Below, in pieces: positions 1 to 9,522 of a stretch of 51,248 nucleotides of DNA (position 1 is the stretch's first letter; each line of letters begins with the position of its first letter). Source of the DNA: Anaerolineales bacterium (GTDB lineage Bacteria; Chloroflexota; Anaerolineae; Anaerolineales; UBA4823); contig JAFGBV010000050.1 in the NCBI GenBank assembly GCA_016932955.1, forward strand, positions 1-51,248, written 5' to 3'. Below the pieces are notes generated by a model. That model was given only the letters and a program-made list of their open reading frames with translations, was not told where the DNA came from and searched no databases. The position numbers and the translations under genes are program-made.

Positions 1-144
1 GCCATCGATCAGGGCGTAGATACGGACGTCAACAAGGACATCGATGGCGAAACCCGCTACGGCATCCCCGACCTCGGCGCCGACGAATACGTCATCCCCG
101 GCTCCTACCAGCTCTTCTACCTGCCGCTGGTGCTGCGCCAATAA
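1..144 (+). CDS. C-terminus of a secreted right-handed beta-helix / choice-of-anchor protein (partial)
   Basis: Frame 1 is open from the first base to the TAA at 142-144, so only the last 47 residues of a gene starting outside the window are present. The fragment contains DIDGETRYGIPDLGADEY, which resembles the DIDG...GADEY signature that closes many secreted parallel beta-helix proteins (choice-of-anchor Q type). It ends FYLPLVLRQ, a hydrophobic tail shared with the secreted protein ending at 3754. The catalytic or binding part is not visible, so no substrate can be proposed. The family call rests on a short motif. Confidence 0.6.
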   Translation, partial: AIDQGVDTDVNKDIDGETRYGIPDLGADEYVIPGSYQLFYLPLVLRQ

Positions 145-175
145 ACACCGTCCCCTATCCCCTCCCAGCGTGCCT

Positions 176-202
176 CCCCCCATTTTCACGGAAAATGGGG
201 GG
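176..202. terminator. Hairpin, possible terminator after the partial gene
   Basis: A perfect 12-bp stem (CCCCCCATTTTC / GAAAATGGGGGG) with a 3-nt ACG loop lies 31 bp after the stop of the upstream gene and before the CPBP protease gene. No T-tract follows, so it may be a Rho-assisted end or merely an intergenic palindrome. Confidence 0.4.
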
Positions 203-289
203 ACCGAGGGGGGCCTCCCCCGCCGTAAATCAAGTACAATATCATCACCAGCAAATCATCCTTCGCCAGAAGAGGGAAGAGACCTTCCT

Positions 290-1129
290 ATGGACATCAT
301 CCGCCAGCCAAAACGCCCCGAAGTACACATCGCCCTCATCCTCCTCTTCACCGCCGCCGGGCTGATCGTCTTCGGCGTGGCGCTAATCACCAGCATCTCA
401 TACAGCCTGCGCCTGGGCGCTCAGGCCGGGCTCATCCTCGCCCTGATCGCCCTCACCATCGTGTTCTACAAGCAAGAGCGCCTCAAACCGCACTGGAGAT
501 TGCCCTATCTCTACCTGGTCGCCTCCTGGGCGGTCATGTTGAGCAGCTTCTTCGGCGCCTGGACAGTCATCCTTTCCGGCCAGTCTGTCGAAACAGTGAA
601 AGGCTTCACCCTCATGAAGCTGGGGGAAGATGTGGCGGTCATCAGCGTCATCCTGCTCTTCATGCTGCTCACCTGGGACGACCCCAAGGAATTGTATCTC
701 TCCAAAGGCAGCCTGGGGCTGGGGCTGGGCATCGGCTTAGGCAGCCTGGTTATCTTCTCCCTGGCAGGCTATTTTGCCGCCGTGGCGCGCGGGCTATCGG
801 GTTACCGCCTCGGCGTGCTGCTGCCGGCATTCGGGCTTGTGATGGTAGCAGATGGCTTCATGCAAGAGCTGCTCTTCCGCGGCCTGTTCCTCAAAAGGCT
901 GGGCAGGCTGCTTGGGAATAGCGGCGCCAACGTAGTCACCGCATTGGTATTTGCCTATGCCCATCTCGGCGGGCAGTACACAGCCTCCCTGCCGCTTTAT
1001 TTTGCGATCCTGTTCCTCCTCGGCCTGCTGTGGGGCTGGCTCATGCAGAAAACCGGCAGCATCCTCGCCCCCGCCCTCTTCCATGCCGGCGTGAATATGC
1101 TCATCAGCGCCGCCTTTGGCGCCCTGTAG
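290..1129 (+). CDS. CPBP-family (CAAX/bacteriocin-processing) intramembrane metalloprotease
   Basis: A 279-residue membrane protein. The family cuts or handles substrates within the membrane using Glu/His-bound metal. The signatures are visible in order: QELLFR (motif 1, normally EExxxR, here with the first Glu replaced by Gln), FAYAH (motif 2, FxxxH) and HAGVN (motif 3, HxxxN). About seven or eight hydrophobic segments are present. The open frame extends to position 44, but that stretch is low-complexity Pro/Ser coding across the previous gene's end. The ATG at 290 follows an AGAGGGAAGAG ribosome site and begins a normal protein. The Glu-to-Gln change leaves activity uncertain. The substrate is unknown. 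The next gene starts 9 bp downstream, suggesting co-transcription. Confidence 0.82.
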   Translation: MDIIRQPKRPEVHIALILLFTAAGLIVFGVALITSISYSLRLGAQAGLILALIALTIVFYKQERLKPHWRLPYLYLVASWAVMLSSFFGAWTVILSGQSVETVKGFTLMKLGEDVAVISVILLFMLLTWDDPKELYLSKGSLGLGLGIGLGSLVIFSLAGYFAAVARGLSGYRLGVLLPAFGLVMVADGFMQELLFRGLFLKRLGRLLGNSGANVVTALVFAYAHLGGQYTASLPLYFAILFLLGLLWGWLMQKTGSILAPALFHAGVNMLISAAFGAL

Positions 1130-1138
1130 AGGCATTTC

Positions 1139-1948
1139 ATGGATTGCCCATCCTCCCCCGTCGCCGTCCTCGGCATCCCCTTCGACAGCAACTCCTCCTA
1201 CCTGCGTGGCAGCGCCGCCGCCCCGCCGCGCATCCGCCAGGCCCTCTACTGCCCATCCGCAAACATGTTCACCGAGAACGGCATCGACCTCGCCTCCGCC
1301 CCCGCCTGGCGCATTGCCCCCGACCTCACCTTCCCCGACCCCGCCCAGGCATTTGCCCAGATCGAGAGCACCGTCAGCCACCTCTTGCAGCAACCGGCGC
1401 GGGTCATCTCCCTCGGCGGCGACCACTCCATCACCTACCCCATCCTGCGCGCCTATGGTAGGCAGGTTCCCAACCTCACCATCCTGCAACTGGACGCCCA
1501 CCCCGACACCTACGACGTACTCGACGGCAACCGCTACTCCCATGCCTGCCCCTTCGCCCGCATCATGGAAGAGCGCCTCGCCGCCCGCCTCGTCCAGGTG
1601 GGCATCCGCACCGCCACCGCTCACCAGCGCCAGCAGGCGCAGCGCTTCGCCATCCAGATGATCGAGATGAAAGACCTCCACCGCCTGGGCGAGATCACCT
1701 TCTCAGGCCCCCTCTACCTCTCCCTGGATATGGACTGCCTCGACCCCGCCTTTGCCCCCGGCGTCTCCCACCACGAGCCCGGCGGCATGACCACCCGCCA
1801 GGTGCTGGAGATCATCCAGCGCCTCCCCCCCACCCTGGTCGGCGCCGATATCGTCGAATACAACCCCCAGCGTGACCTGCACGACGTCACCGCCATGGTC
1901 GCCGCCAAGCTCCTCAAAGAAATCATTGCCCACATGCTGTCCCCCTAG
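1139..1948 (+). CDS. Agmatinase-like ureohydrolase (arginase family)
   Basis: A 269-residue cytoplasmic enzyme of the arginase/agmatinase/formiminoglutamase fold, which hydrolyses guanidino or related groups with a two-metal (Mn) centre. All metal motifs are visible: GGDHS near residue 100, DAHPDTYD near 120 and SLDMDCLDP near 195. EPGGM, near 215, matches the agmatinase-type EPGG. It is somewhat shorter than typical agmatinases (about 290-310 residues). Agmatine to putrescine plus urea is the most likely reaction, but guanidinobutyrase or other ureohydrolase activities cannot be separated from sequence alone. It is probably co-transcribed with the CPBP gene. Confidence 0.85.
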   Translation: MDCPSSPVAVLGIPFDSNSSYLRGSAAAPPRIRQALYCPSANMFTENGIDLASAPAWRIAPDLTFPDPAQAFAQIESTVSHLLQQPARVISLGGDHSITYPILRAYGRQVPNLTILQLDAHPDTYDVLDGNRYSHACPFARIMEERLAARLVQVGIRTATAHQRQQAQRFAIQMIEMKDLHRLGEITFSGPLYLSLDMDCLDPAFAPGVSHHEPGGMTTRQVLEIIQRLPPTLVGADIVEYNPQRDLHDVTAMVAAKLLKEIIAHMLSP

Positions 1949-2080
1949 CAGCGTGGCAGAACCCCACACCGCCACAATCTGCCATCCCCCCGCCATGCCT
2001 TCTGCCCCCCTCCCCCCATAATCAAACCCGGAAGGGCGAGAAAGGTGCCCCAACGCGCACAGCGGGTTTAAGCTGCGGCG

Positions 2081-2168
2081 TGTCATTGCGAAGGCCGGTG
2101 TTCTCCCTGCCTGAAGCAATCTCTTCCATGCTAACGGGTCAGATTGCTTCGCTTCGCTCGCAATGGCA
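2081..2168. repeat. Imperfect palindromic intergenic repeat (MITE/REP-like)
   Basis: The 420-bp gap between the ureohydrolase and the next gene contains an imperfect inverted repeat. GTCATTGCGA and GAAGCAATCT on the left face AGATTGCTTC and TCGCAATGGC on the right. From memory, this GTCATTGCGA...TCGCAATGAC design recurs in many unrelated bacterial genomes as a non-coding mobile or palindromic element. The copy is degenerate, with differing arms. Just to its right lies TATAAT (2178-2183), a plausible -10 box for the gene at 2369, but no good -35 was found. Nothing else was recognised in 1949-2368. Confidence 0.55.
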
Positions 2169-2368
2169 GGATCGGTATATAATATTCATAAACAACAACA
2201 TTTACAGCACACCACCGGGCTGGTGAATAAATTTCTGGGCGGTGCAATCGCCGCCCGTCATCCAACCTTGACCGAAACGAAATTTTGGGTAGCGCAAGCA
2301 AAAAAAATTGCCCAGGCACGTTGAGTACAGAAGTGACCAACTCTGCAACGGCAAGGAGAAGAAAAATC

Positions 2369-3754
2369 ATGAAAAGCAGTCTCTATCGTTTACTCTTATT
2401 CTTTACTCTCATCCTCTTTCTGGTCAGCGGCATCGCCAGCGCCGCAGGACCGTCCAGTGTCGAAGCGTTTTCGCCGACCGCCATCCAATCGCCAGCCACC
2501 TTCGCCCCCAAGGAAAGCGCCCCACCATCTGGGCACAGTCCCAACGGTTCGCTGGCCGCCGCATCCCACCTTACCGCCGAGACGCGCCTCGACCCGTGGC
2601 CCGAGTCTGACCCCGCCGACCAGGCCGATTCAGCCATAGCCTACAACTACCTCCACAACGAGTACATGGTAGTCTGGGAGAACACCTGGCCTGGCGGGAA
2701 AAAAGACATCTATGCCCGGCGCGTGTCCGATAATGGTCAGCTCCTGAGCTGGTTTTGCATCACCAGCGGCGCCGACAACCGCCACCAGCCGGCCCTGGCC
2801 TACAACGCTGCCGAAGACGAGTACCTGGTGGTCTGGCAGCACGAGGTCAGCAGCGGCGTCTACGAGGTTTGGGGGCGTATCGTTGCCTGGAACGGTAGCT
2901 ACTTAATGCCTGAACTTCTGATCTTCTCCTGGGCCAACCGGAGTTTCGTCGCCCCCCGCGTAGCCTGGAACAGCCTCGATAACGAATACCTGGTCGCTTG
3001 GAGCGCCTTTGATACCACCACACTCCTCAACACCGACATTGCCTGCATCCGAGTGAAGGCCGATGGCTCCATACCCTACAGCCACCTCATCATCGCCACC
3101 CTCGGCGCACCCCAGGAGGTAGATATCGTCTACAACATAGCCCGGAACGGGTACATGACGGTCTGGGCCAGGCACGATGCCGCCACAGGCTATGACATCC
3201 GAGGAGCATTTCTGGACAACACCGGTGCCAACATCACAGAGTTCGACGTTTTCGTCGGGGTCAGCGGCCAGACAACCCCTGCCGTGACCACCAACGAGCA
3301 GGATCATTACATGGTGGTCTGGCAGCACTTTGACGATTCCTACACCCCTGGCGATTGGGACATCTATGGTCGGTTGTTCCAGGCCAACGGCAGCCCGGTC
3401 ACTATCCCGTTCATGCTCTCCAACAGCACAGATGACGAAATGGCGCCAGACGTCGCAGCCAATGCGGCTTCGCAGCAATACCTGTTTGTCTGGCACCGCT
3501 GGGACAATGCCGGCAACCAGAACATTGTTGTATCCCGCCTGCGCCACAACGACGGGTCCATGGGTCCGCCGGAAACCCTGCTCGCCAACCCGGGCTGGAA
3601 TGCCGTGGCCCCCGCGGTGGCTTGCGACATCCCCGGCTTTCTCATCGCCTACCAGAAGGGCTCAGGCTGGACGCCCTATCATATCTATGCCCGCAGGTTG
3701 GTGCCAAATGTTATCTACCTGCCGCTCGTAGAGCGCAACGCCCCCTGGCCGTAG
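2369..3754 (+). CDS. Secreted seven-repeat protein, probable beta-propeller
   Basis: A 461-residue exported protein of unknown ligand. The start at 2369 is chosen because AAGGAG lies just upstream and the protein then opens with a classic signal peptide (MKSSLYRLLLF, hydrophobic core, cleavage near ASA-AG). After a Pro/Ser-rich linker (about residues 27-80) come seven repeats of about 50-55 residues, each with an EYLVVW-like strand and a D(I/V)YxR strand (EYMVVW, EYLVVW, EYLVAW, GYMTVW, HYMVVW, QYLFVW, GFLIAY). This fits a seven-bladed propeller. The C-terminus VIYLPLVERNAPWP resembles the tail of the protein ending at 144. It may bind sugars or mediate surface interactions; no catalytic residues were identified. 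Confidence 0.72.
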   Translation: MKSSLYRLLLFFTLILFLVSGIASAAGPSSVEAFSPTAIQSPATFAPKESAPPSGHSPNGSLAAASHLTAETRLDPWPESDPADQADSAIAYNYLHNEYMVVWENTWPGGKKDIYARRVSDNGQLLSWFCITSGADNRHQPALAYNAAEDEYLVVWQHEVSSGVYEVWGRIVAWNGSYLMPELLIFSWANRSFVAPRVAWNSLDNEYLVAWSAFDTTTLLNTDIACIRVKADGSIPYSHLIIATLGAPQEVDIVYNIARNGYMTVWARHDAATGYDIRGAFLDNTGANITEFDVFVGVSGQTTPAVTTNEQDHYMVVWQHFDDSYTPGDWDIYGRLFQANGSPVTIPFMLSNSTDDEMAPDVAANAASQQYLFVWHRWDNAGNQNIVVSRLRHNDGSMGPPETLLANPGWNAVAPAVACDIPGFLIAYQKGSGWTPYHIYARRLVPNVIYLPLVERNAPWP

Positions 3755-3820
3755 GGGCGTGCGCAGATCTGAAGCCAGCCGTCGGGCAGGCAACACATTC
3801 GATCAATCTGGAGGAACACA

Positions 3821-4687
3821 GTGAGACCTAGTGAAACTGCTCAGTTTGCAGCCGCTCATAGGGCATACCACCTCATGCACGATCATCCGGCTGTCCTTGA
3901 GGATACTGCCGCAATCTGGCTGCTAGAACCGCCATTGAGTACCATCTTGACTGTAGCTCCACTGCGCTGGCTCTTCTGGCGTCCCCTCATCGCCAAGGTC
4001 CGACCAATTACTGCCTTCATCGCTGTCCGGAGTCGATATACCGAAGATACCCTTCAGCGTTTCATGCACGATGGCTGCCGGCAGTACGTGATCCTGGGTG
4101 CCGGACTCGATAGTTGGGCTCTCCGCCATCACCAGCCCGGGGTCACCGTCTTCGAGCTCGATCATCCCGCAACACAGCAAAGGAAGGAGACCCGCATCCG
4201 ATCACAGCTTGGTGCATTGCCCTCACACCTTGTCCTCATTCCGCTCGATTTTGAGCGCGAGTCCATTGCCGATGTGCTGCCCAGCCACGGATTCGACCCC
4301 CAATCCAGCGCTTTCGTGTCCTGGCTCGGCACGGTCTGCTATCTCACGCATGGAGCGATTGAGCAGACATTCGCATCCCTGGCCAGGGTTTCCACGCCGG
4401 GCAGCCGAATCATCTTCGATTACTTCCAGCCCAAATCAACAATGTCGCCCGCAGACTTGGCACTATTTGAACTTCTTGATGAAGGAGGCGTACGCCGAGG
4501 CGAGCCGATGCAGACTCTTCTACAGGCAAAGGATATGGCAGAGATCTTGCTCTCGGCTGGCTTTCGCATGGTCGAGGACCTGTCCGCCATCGAGATCAGG
4601 CAACGCTATCTGGCCCAACGCTCCGATGGGCTTGACATTCCTGGCTTTGTGCGCCTTTGTTGCGCCGAGAGGCAAGGCGCTGCCTGA
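3821..4687 (+). CDS. Class I SAM-dependent methyltransferase (TIGR00027 / leucine carboxyl methyltransferase-like)
   Basis: A 288-residue cytoplasmic methyltransferase. The SAM-binding motif I is VILGAGLDSWALR near residues 90-102, followed by FELDHPATQQRK, the acidic-loop motif typical of the TIGR00027/LCM-like family. Members methylate carboxyl or hydroxyl groups of small molecules or proteins; the substrate here is unknown. Translation probably starts at the GTG at 3821, preceded by GGAGGAACACA; no ATG start fits as well. The length is normal for the family. GC content appears lower than in neighbouring genes, as in the next gene, so the pair may have been acquired together. Confidence 0.78.
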   Translation: MRPSETAQFAAAHRAYHLMHDHPAVLEDTAAIWLLEPPLSTILTVAPLRWLFWRPLIAKVRPITAFIAVRSRYTEDTLQRFMHDGCRQYVILGAGLDSWALRHHQPGVTVFELDHPATQQRKETRIRSQLGALPSHLVLIPLDFERESIADVLPSHGFDPQSSAFVSWLGTVCYLTHGAIEQTFASLARVSTPGSRIIFDYFQPKSTMSPADLALFELLDEGGVRRGEPMQTLLQAKDMAEILLSAGFRMVEDLSAIEIRQRYLAQRSDGLDIPGFVRLCCAERQGAA

Positions 4688-4756
4688 CCACTCGCTGAAT
4701 TGTTAGGCAGCTTTATCCCCACTTCGTGGCCTCCATTACCTGATACCTTACACACA

Positions 4757-6442
4757 ATGAACGAAGAAACTGATCTTGAAGAGTTCGTGCCCTGGTTGGT
4801 AATCCTCATCACATTGATTGGTGGTGGGCTGCGCGTGTTTCTGCTCGATAATAAAGGGATGTGGTTGGACGAAACATTCAGTGTGTGGCTGGCCAACCAC
4901 AGCGTGAGCGATATGCTGCAATGGATTGTCAAGATTGACCAGCATCCGCCCCTTTATTACCTCCTCCTCCACTATTGGATCGCACACAATGGAGATGCCC
5001 CCCACAATGTCCGCCTCCTTTCCGCACTATTGGGTGCAGGCACAATCCCGGTGATTTACCTGATTGGCAAACGCATGTCTGGCGCGGTGATGGGACTGGT
5101 GGCAGCCATGATCCTGGCTTTCTCGCCTTTCAACATCCGCTTCGCCCAGGAAACGCGCATGTACACCTGTCTGACACTCAATGCAGCCCTGGCAATCTAT
5201 GCGCTGGTCAGGCTGCTTACAGATTCACGCTCCGTCAGGCCGATCGGCAGCCAATTTCGGGAATACCTGCATGCCTGGCGTACATCTCAGCCGCCTGAGC
5301 CTTGCACCCATGAAACCCCGCCCCCTAAGGCAGATGCCCGCAGTCAAACTGGATGGAGAGACCGGATTTTCCGCCATCGTTGCTTACCCATCCAGACCAT
5401 TGAAACTGACCTGGCCTGGGTTGCATGGATCGTGTTCTCCGCGGCCACCATGCTCAGCCACAATACAGCCGTCCTTTTCCCTTTAGCCGCCAACATCTTC
5501 GTTCTTGCTCTGCTGCTTTTTCAAAGGATCAAGAAAAAAGAGTCTACAATCACCTTCCAGCCCCCCTCTTTTGGCAACTGGATCAAGGCTCAAATTGGCA
5601 TCTTCTTACTCTGGAGCCCCTGGCTACCTGCCTTTATCCAGCAAACCAGCAGAGTCGATCAGGAGTTTTGGCTTCCCAAACCCACCTGGAACACCGTCAC
5701 CCAGGCGCTTGCATCCTTTTTGAATGATTCTACCCTGGGTCAATCCAGCCAGGCGCAACTGATCTGGATCCTGTACGCCCTGGTGCTTGGCTTAGGGTTG
5801 TGGCATTACCGCAACAAAATATCGCACTTCTTATTCCTGGCTGCCCTGTTCGCCATCCCCTTCCTCGGCGAGCTGATCGTGAGCATCCGCCGGCCTATTT
5901 TTTACGATCGAACCCTGATCTGGACAACAATACCATTGTTCCTGGTACTGGCATCCGGTATCGCACAATTGAGATTTCGCTTTCTCATCATCATCGGGGT
6001 GGGGATTTTAAGTGCAAACAACCTGCTTTCTGTCAGCGATTATTACCGGCACATGCAAAAAGAGGATTGGAGCACTGCCGCCGGTTATGTCGCAAATTTC
6101 GCCCAAAAGGATGATTTAGTCCTTTTCAACGCCTCCTGGGTGCAGATCCCCTTCGACTATTATTTTGAAACGTATGAAAATCTATACGCCATCCAGGTAG
6201 ACAAACACGGCGTTCCCGTCGATCTGTTCGATCGCGGCATCCTGGAACCAAAGATGACCGCAAGCGATATACCCACCCTGATTTCATTGATCAGCGGGCA
6301 TAACAGAGTCTGGCTGGTTTACAGCCATAACTGGTATACCGATCCAATAGGGTTGATCCCGCAAACGCTTGCCTCGAAAATGGAATTAACCCGCCAGCGC
6401 AATTTCTATGGCGGTCAGGTTCAATTGTATGAATCTCCCTGA
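4757..6442 (+). CDS. GT39-like (ArnT/PMT-type) integral membrane glycosyltransferase
   Basis: A 561-residue polytopic membrane protein of the GT-C fold. Such enzymes move a sugar from a polyprenyl-phosphate donor to lipid or protein on the outer face of the membrane. The first loop holds MWLDE with the candidate catalytic acidic residues, followed by DQHPPLYYLLLH and QETRMY, both typical of bacterial glycosyltransferase family 39 proteins. About ten hydrophobic segments follow, then a soluble C-terminal part. An ATG at 4757 is preferred over a TTG at 4700, which would add 19 poorly conserved-looking residues, though no strong ribosome site precedes either. Acceptor and donor are unknown. Confidence 0.75.
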   Translation: MNEETDLEEFVPWLVILITLIGGGLRVFLLDNKGMWLDETFSVWLANHSVSDMLQWIVKIDQHPPLYYLLLHYWIAHNGDAPHNVRLLSALLGAGTIPVIYLIGKRMSGAVMGLVAAMILAFSPFNIRFAQETRMYTCLTLNAALAIYALVRLLTDSRSVRPIGSQFREYLHAWRTSQPPEPCTHETPPPKADARSQTGWRDRIFRHRCLPIQTIETDLAWVAWIVFSAATMLSHNTAVLFPLAANIFVLALLLFQRIKKKESTITFQPPSFGNWIKAQIGIFLLWSPWLPAFIQQTSRVDQEFWLPKPTWNTVTQALASFLNDSTLGQSSQAQLIWILYALVLGLGLWHYRNKISHFLFLAALFAIPFLGELIVSIRRPIFYDRTLIWTTIPLFLVLASGIAQLRFRFLIIIGVGILSANNLLSVSDYYRHMQKEDWSTAAGYVANFAQKDDLVLFNASWVQIPFDYYFETYENLYAIQVDKHGVPVDLFDRGILEPKMTASDIPTLISLISGHNRVWLVYSHNWYTDPIGLIPQTLASKMELTRQRNFYGGQVQLYESP

Positions 6443-6505
6443 CCCTGATTTCAACTGTTTCTTTTGAGAAAGCCTCGCAGGCCTTGGGTTTATCCGCTGC
6501 CGGCG

Positions 6506-7966
6506 TCAGAACAAGAACAGCACCGCCTCCGCAGCCCAGTTCAGCAGCGGGGTCGAGAACAGCGCCAGCGCCACCGTCGCAATCGCCGAAACGAAGGCCG
6601 TCAGCCGCAGCCACGTATCCGGGCGCACTTCGGGCTCCCCCTCGCGCATGTACATGATGACCACCACGCGCAGGTAGTAGTAGGCGGAGATCAGCGAGGT
6701 CAGCACACCGATGAGGGCCAGGCCCGTGTAACCGCCTTCCATCACACTGCGGAACAGGTAAAACTTCCCCATGAAGCCAAGCGTGGGCGGCACGCCAGTG
6801 AAGGAGAGCATAAAGACAACCATCGCCGCGGCGAGGGCGGGGTATTTGCGCCCCAGCCCGGCATAGTCGTCCAGCGCCAGGCCCTGCCCTTCTGCTTTCT
6901 CGAGGGCAATGACAACAGCCCACGCGCCAAAAGAGGTAAAGGCGTAGGCAGCCAGGTAGAAAAGGGCCGATGCTACGGCGCCAGGGGCCACATCGCCCTG
7001 CCCAAAGGGCACCAGCGCCATCAGGATATACCCCGCGTGCGCAATGCTCGAATAGGCAAGCATACGCTTGATGTTGCTCTGGGCGATCGCCACCACATTG
7101 CCCAGGAACATGGTCAGCGCGGAGATGCCCCACAGGATGGGCGTCAGGTCAGCGGCGAGCACAGGCAGCGTGGCGACGAAGATGCGCAGCAGCGCTGCAA
7201 ACCCGCCTGCCTTGGCGCCCACAGCCATGAAGGCGGTCACCGCAGAGGGAGCGCCCTGGTACACGTCGGGTGTCCACATGTGGAAGGGCACCGCCGCCAC
7301 CTTGAAGCCCAGCCCGATCAACATCAGCGCCCCGCCGACGACGAGCAATGCCATGTTTGCCGTCCCCCCGGCAACCGCCGCCGCCACTTTCGCCAGGGCA
7401 GTGGTGCCCGTGGCGCCGAAGACCAGCGCCACGCCATAGACAAAGAAGGAACCGGCAAAAGCGCCGAGCAAGAAGTACTTGAGCCCCGCCTCCTCCGACT
7501 CCAGGCGGGGGCGGGCAAAGGCTGCCAGCACGTAGAGCGGGATGGAGAGCAGCTCCAGGGCGAGGAAAATGACGATCAGATCCGCAGCCAGGGACATCAG
7601 CATCATGCCGCTGATCGAGAACATCAGCAGCGGGTAATACTCGCCGCGCTCGATGCCCATGCGCTTGAGGTAATCATAGGCAAGGGCAATCCCCGCCAGC
7701 CCACTGCCGAGGAAAAGGATGTTCAGGAAGGTAGAGAAGCCATCTACCGCCACCATTCCGCCAAAAGGCTGTTGTGTCGGGCGGCCAAACTGGGCGACTG
7801 CAAAGCCGAGCGCCAGCGCCAGGCCGATGCACGCCAGCAGCGCCGTCCACCCTTTGCGGTTGTGCAGCCAGAAGGCCTCAACGACGAGCAGCACAGAGGC
7901 CCACAGCACCACCACCACCAGGGGGAGGATGCTTACAAGGTTATCAACAAGGATGCTTAAGGTCAT
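6506..7966 (-). CDS. nuoN: NADH-quinone oxidoreductase subunit N (complex I)
   Basis: A 486-residue antiporter-like proton-pumping subunit of complex I with about 14 hydrophobic segments and the Proton_antipo_M pattern (AYSSIAHAGYILMALVPF, GVPPTLGFMGKFY). The charged residues used for proton transfer sit in the usual central helices. It is the last gene of the nuoA-N operon, 21 bp after nuoM, with GGAGAAGGTGGA just upstream of its ATG. The operon stops here; a short imperfect GC-rich inverted repeat at about 6470-6486 precedes the convergent glycosyltransferase gene and could help termination. Confidence 0.96.
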   Translation of the reverse strand: MTLSILVDNLVSILPLVVVVLWASVLLVVEAFWLHNRKGWTALLACIGLALALGFAVAQFGRPTQQPFGGMVAVDGFSTFLNILFLGSGLAGIALAYDYLKRMGIERGEYYPLLMFSISGMMLMSLAADLIVIFLALELLSIPLYVLAAFARPRLESEEAGLKYFLLGAFAGSFFVYGVALVFGATGTTALAKVAAAVAGGTANMALLVVGGALMLIGLGFKVAAVPFHMWTPDVYQGAPSAVTAFMAVGAKAGGFAALLRIFVATLPVLAADLTPILWGISALTMFLGNVVAIAQSNIKRMLAYSSIAHAGYILMALVPFGQGDVAPGAVASALFYLAAYAFTSFGAWAVVIALEKAEGQGLALDDYAGLGRKYPALAAAMVVFMLSFTGVPPTLGFMGKFYLFRSVMEGGYTGLALIGVLTSLISAYYYLRVVVIMYMREGEPEVRPDTWLRLTAFVSAIATVALALFSTPLLNWAAEAVLFLF

Positions 7967-7987
7967 TCCACCTTCTCCCGTCCCGAA

Positions 7988-9484
7988 TTAGTACAGCCCC
8001 GTCAGCAGCTTCTCCACCGCGGGAGCCATCAGCGCAAAGAACGGCTTGGGGTACAGGCCAATCCAGAATATGAACACCAGCAGCGGCACCAGCGTGACGA
8101 TCTCGCGCCAGTTGATGTCCTTGAGCGATTGGTTCTCCTCCTTGGTCACCGGGCCGAGGAAGAGCTTCTGGAACATAAACAGCATATACACCGCCGCGAG
8201 GATCACGCCCAGCGCAGCCAGCCCCGCAAACCAAGGCGAGCCAATAGCCTTTGAGCCAAAGGCGCCGAGCAGGATGGTGAACTCACCAACGAAACCGTTT
8301 AGACCGGGCAAGCCCATCGAAGAGAGAGTGACGATGAGCGTGAAGGCACCGTAGACGGGCATAATCTTCCACAGACCACCGAACTCATCCATCTCACGCG
8401 TATGGCGGCGCTCGTAGATCATGCCCACGATCAAGAACAATGCCCCGGTGCTCAGACCGTGGTTGATCATCTGCAAGATGCCGCCCTGAATCCCCTGGGC
8501 GTTGAGGGCAAACAAGCCCAGCATCACAAAGCCGAGGTGACTGACCGAGGAATAAGCCACCAGCTTCTTAACATCTTTTTGAGCATAGGAAACGGCTGCA
8601 CCATAGAGGATGCCCACCACCGCCAGCCCCGCGATCCAGGGGGCAAGGCGGGTGGCAGCCTCTGGGAATAGGGAGAGGTTGAAGCGCAGGAAGCCATAGG
8701 TGCCCATCTTCAGCAAGACGCCCGCCAGGATGACCGAACCGGCAGTGGGCGCCTCAACGTGGGCATCAGGTAGCCACGAGTGCAGCGGCCACATGGGAAC
8801 TTTGATGGCGAAGGCGGCGGCAAAGGCGAGGAACAGCCATAGTTGGATGTTCTCAGGGATGCCGCCCTTGGCAATCAGCTCAGGCACGGAGAAAGTGCCC
8901 TGCTGGATGCCCAGCCACAGGACGGCGAGGAGCATCAGGATAGAGCCAGCCATGGTGTAGAGAAAGAACTTGATCGCCGCATACATGCGCCGCGGCCCAC
9001 CCCAAACACCGATCAGGAAATACATCGGGACAAGGGTGAACTCCCAGAAGATGTAGAACAGGAAGAGGTCCAGGGCAACAAAGACGCCAACCATGCCCAC
9101 TTCGAGCAGGAGGAAGAAGATCATGAAATCTTTGACGCGATCTTCGATGGCGCTCCAGGTGGAGAGAATGGAGAGCGGGGTGAGGAAGGTGGTGAGCAAG
9201 ACGAGCAGGATGCTGAGGCCATCCACACCGACGTGGTAGTTGATCTGCCAGCCGCCAAGCGTGATCCAGGCCACGCGCGTCTCAAGCTCAATATCGGGAC
9301 TGATTTGCCCGCCGCCAGCCTGGACGAAATAGACCAGCATGACGATCGAAACGGCGAAGGTTGCCAGGGAGGTGAGCAGGGCCACCCAGCGGATGGCGTT
9401 CTTCTGCTCGGCTTTGAGGAACAAGATCACCAGGATGCCAAGCAGGGGAAGAAAGGTAACTGCAGTTATTGAGTCTATGTACAT
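7988..9484 (-). CDS. nuoM: NADH-quinone oxidoreductase subunit M (complex I)
   Basis: A 498-residue antiporter-like membrane subunit, paralogous to NuoN and NuoL, that forms one of the proton channels of complex I. Diagnostic segments include [17 protein letters not shown] (conserved Glu in the proton path), [18 protein letters not shown] and [14 protein letters not shown]. Length matches the family. It lies between nuoL (38 bp gap) and nuoN (21 bp gap), and GAGGA precedes the ATG. Confidence 0.97.
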   Translation of the reverse strand: MYIDSITAVTFLPLLGILVILFLKAEQKNAIRWVALLTSLATFAVSIVMLVYFVQAGGGQISPDIELETRVAWITLGGWQINYHVGVDGLSILLVLLTTFLTPLSILSTWSAIEDRVKDFMIFFLLLEVGMVGVFVALDLFLFYIFWEFTLVPMYFLIGVWGGPRRMYAAIKFFLYTMAGSILMLLAVLWLGIQQGTFSVPELIAKGGIPENIQLWLFLAFAAAFAIKVPMWPLHSWLPDAHVEAPTAGSVILAGVLLKMGTYGFLRFNLSLFPEAATRLAPWIAGLAVVGILYGAAVSYAQKDVKKLVAYSSVSHLGFVMLGLFALNAQGIQGGILQMINHGLSTGALFLIVGMIYERRHTREMDEFGGLWKIMPVYGAFTLIVTLSSMGLPGLNGFVGEFTILLGAFGSKAIGSPWFAGLAALGVILAAVYMLFMFQKLFLGPVTKEENQSLKDINWREIVTLVPLLVFIFWIGLYPKPFFALMAPAVEKLLTGLY

Positions 9485-9522
9485 TTCAATTCCTCGGTCA
9501 AGTAAGGTTCAGAAGTTCGCTT

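Noticed and set aside
44..289. N-terminal extension of the CPBP protease to position 44
   Set aside because: The extension overlaps the end of the previous gene in another frame and a hairpin, and is Ser/Pro/Thr low complexity; the ATG at 290 has a ribosome site and starts a normal membrane protein.
6464..7960. 498-codon open frame on the plus strand opposite nuoN
   Set aside because: It is the antisense shadow of a clear nuoN; its product is rich in Arg, His, Gln and Gly with no recognisable domain. Similar shadows lie opposite nuoM, nuoL, nuoG and nuoD.
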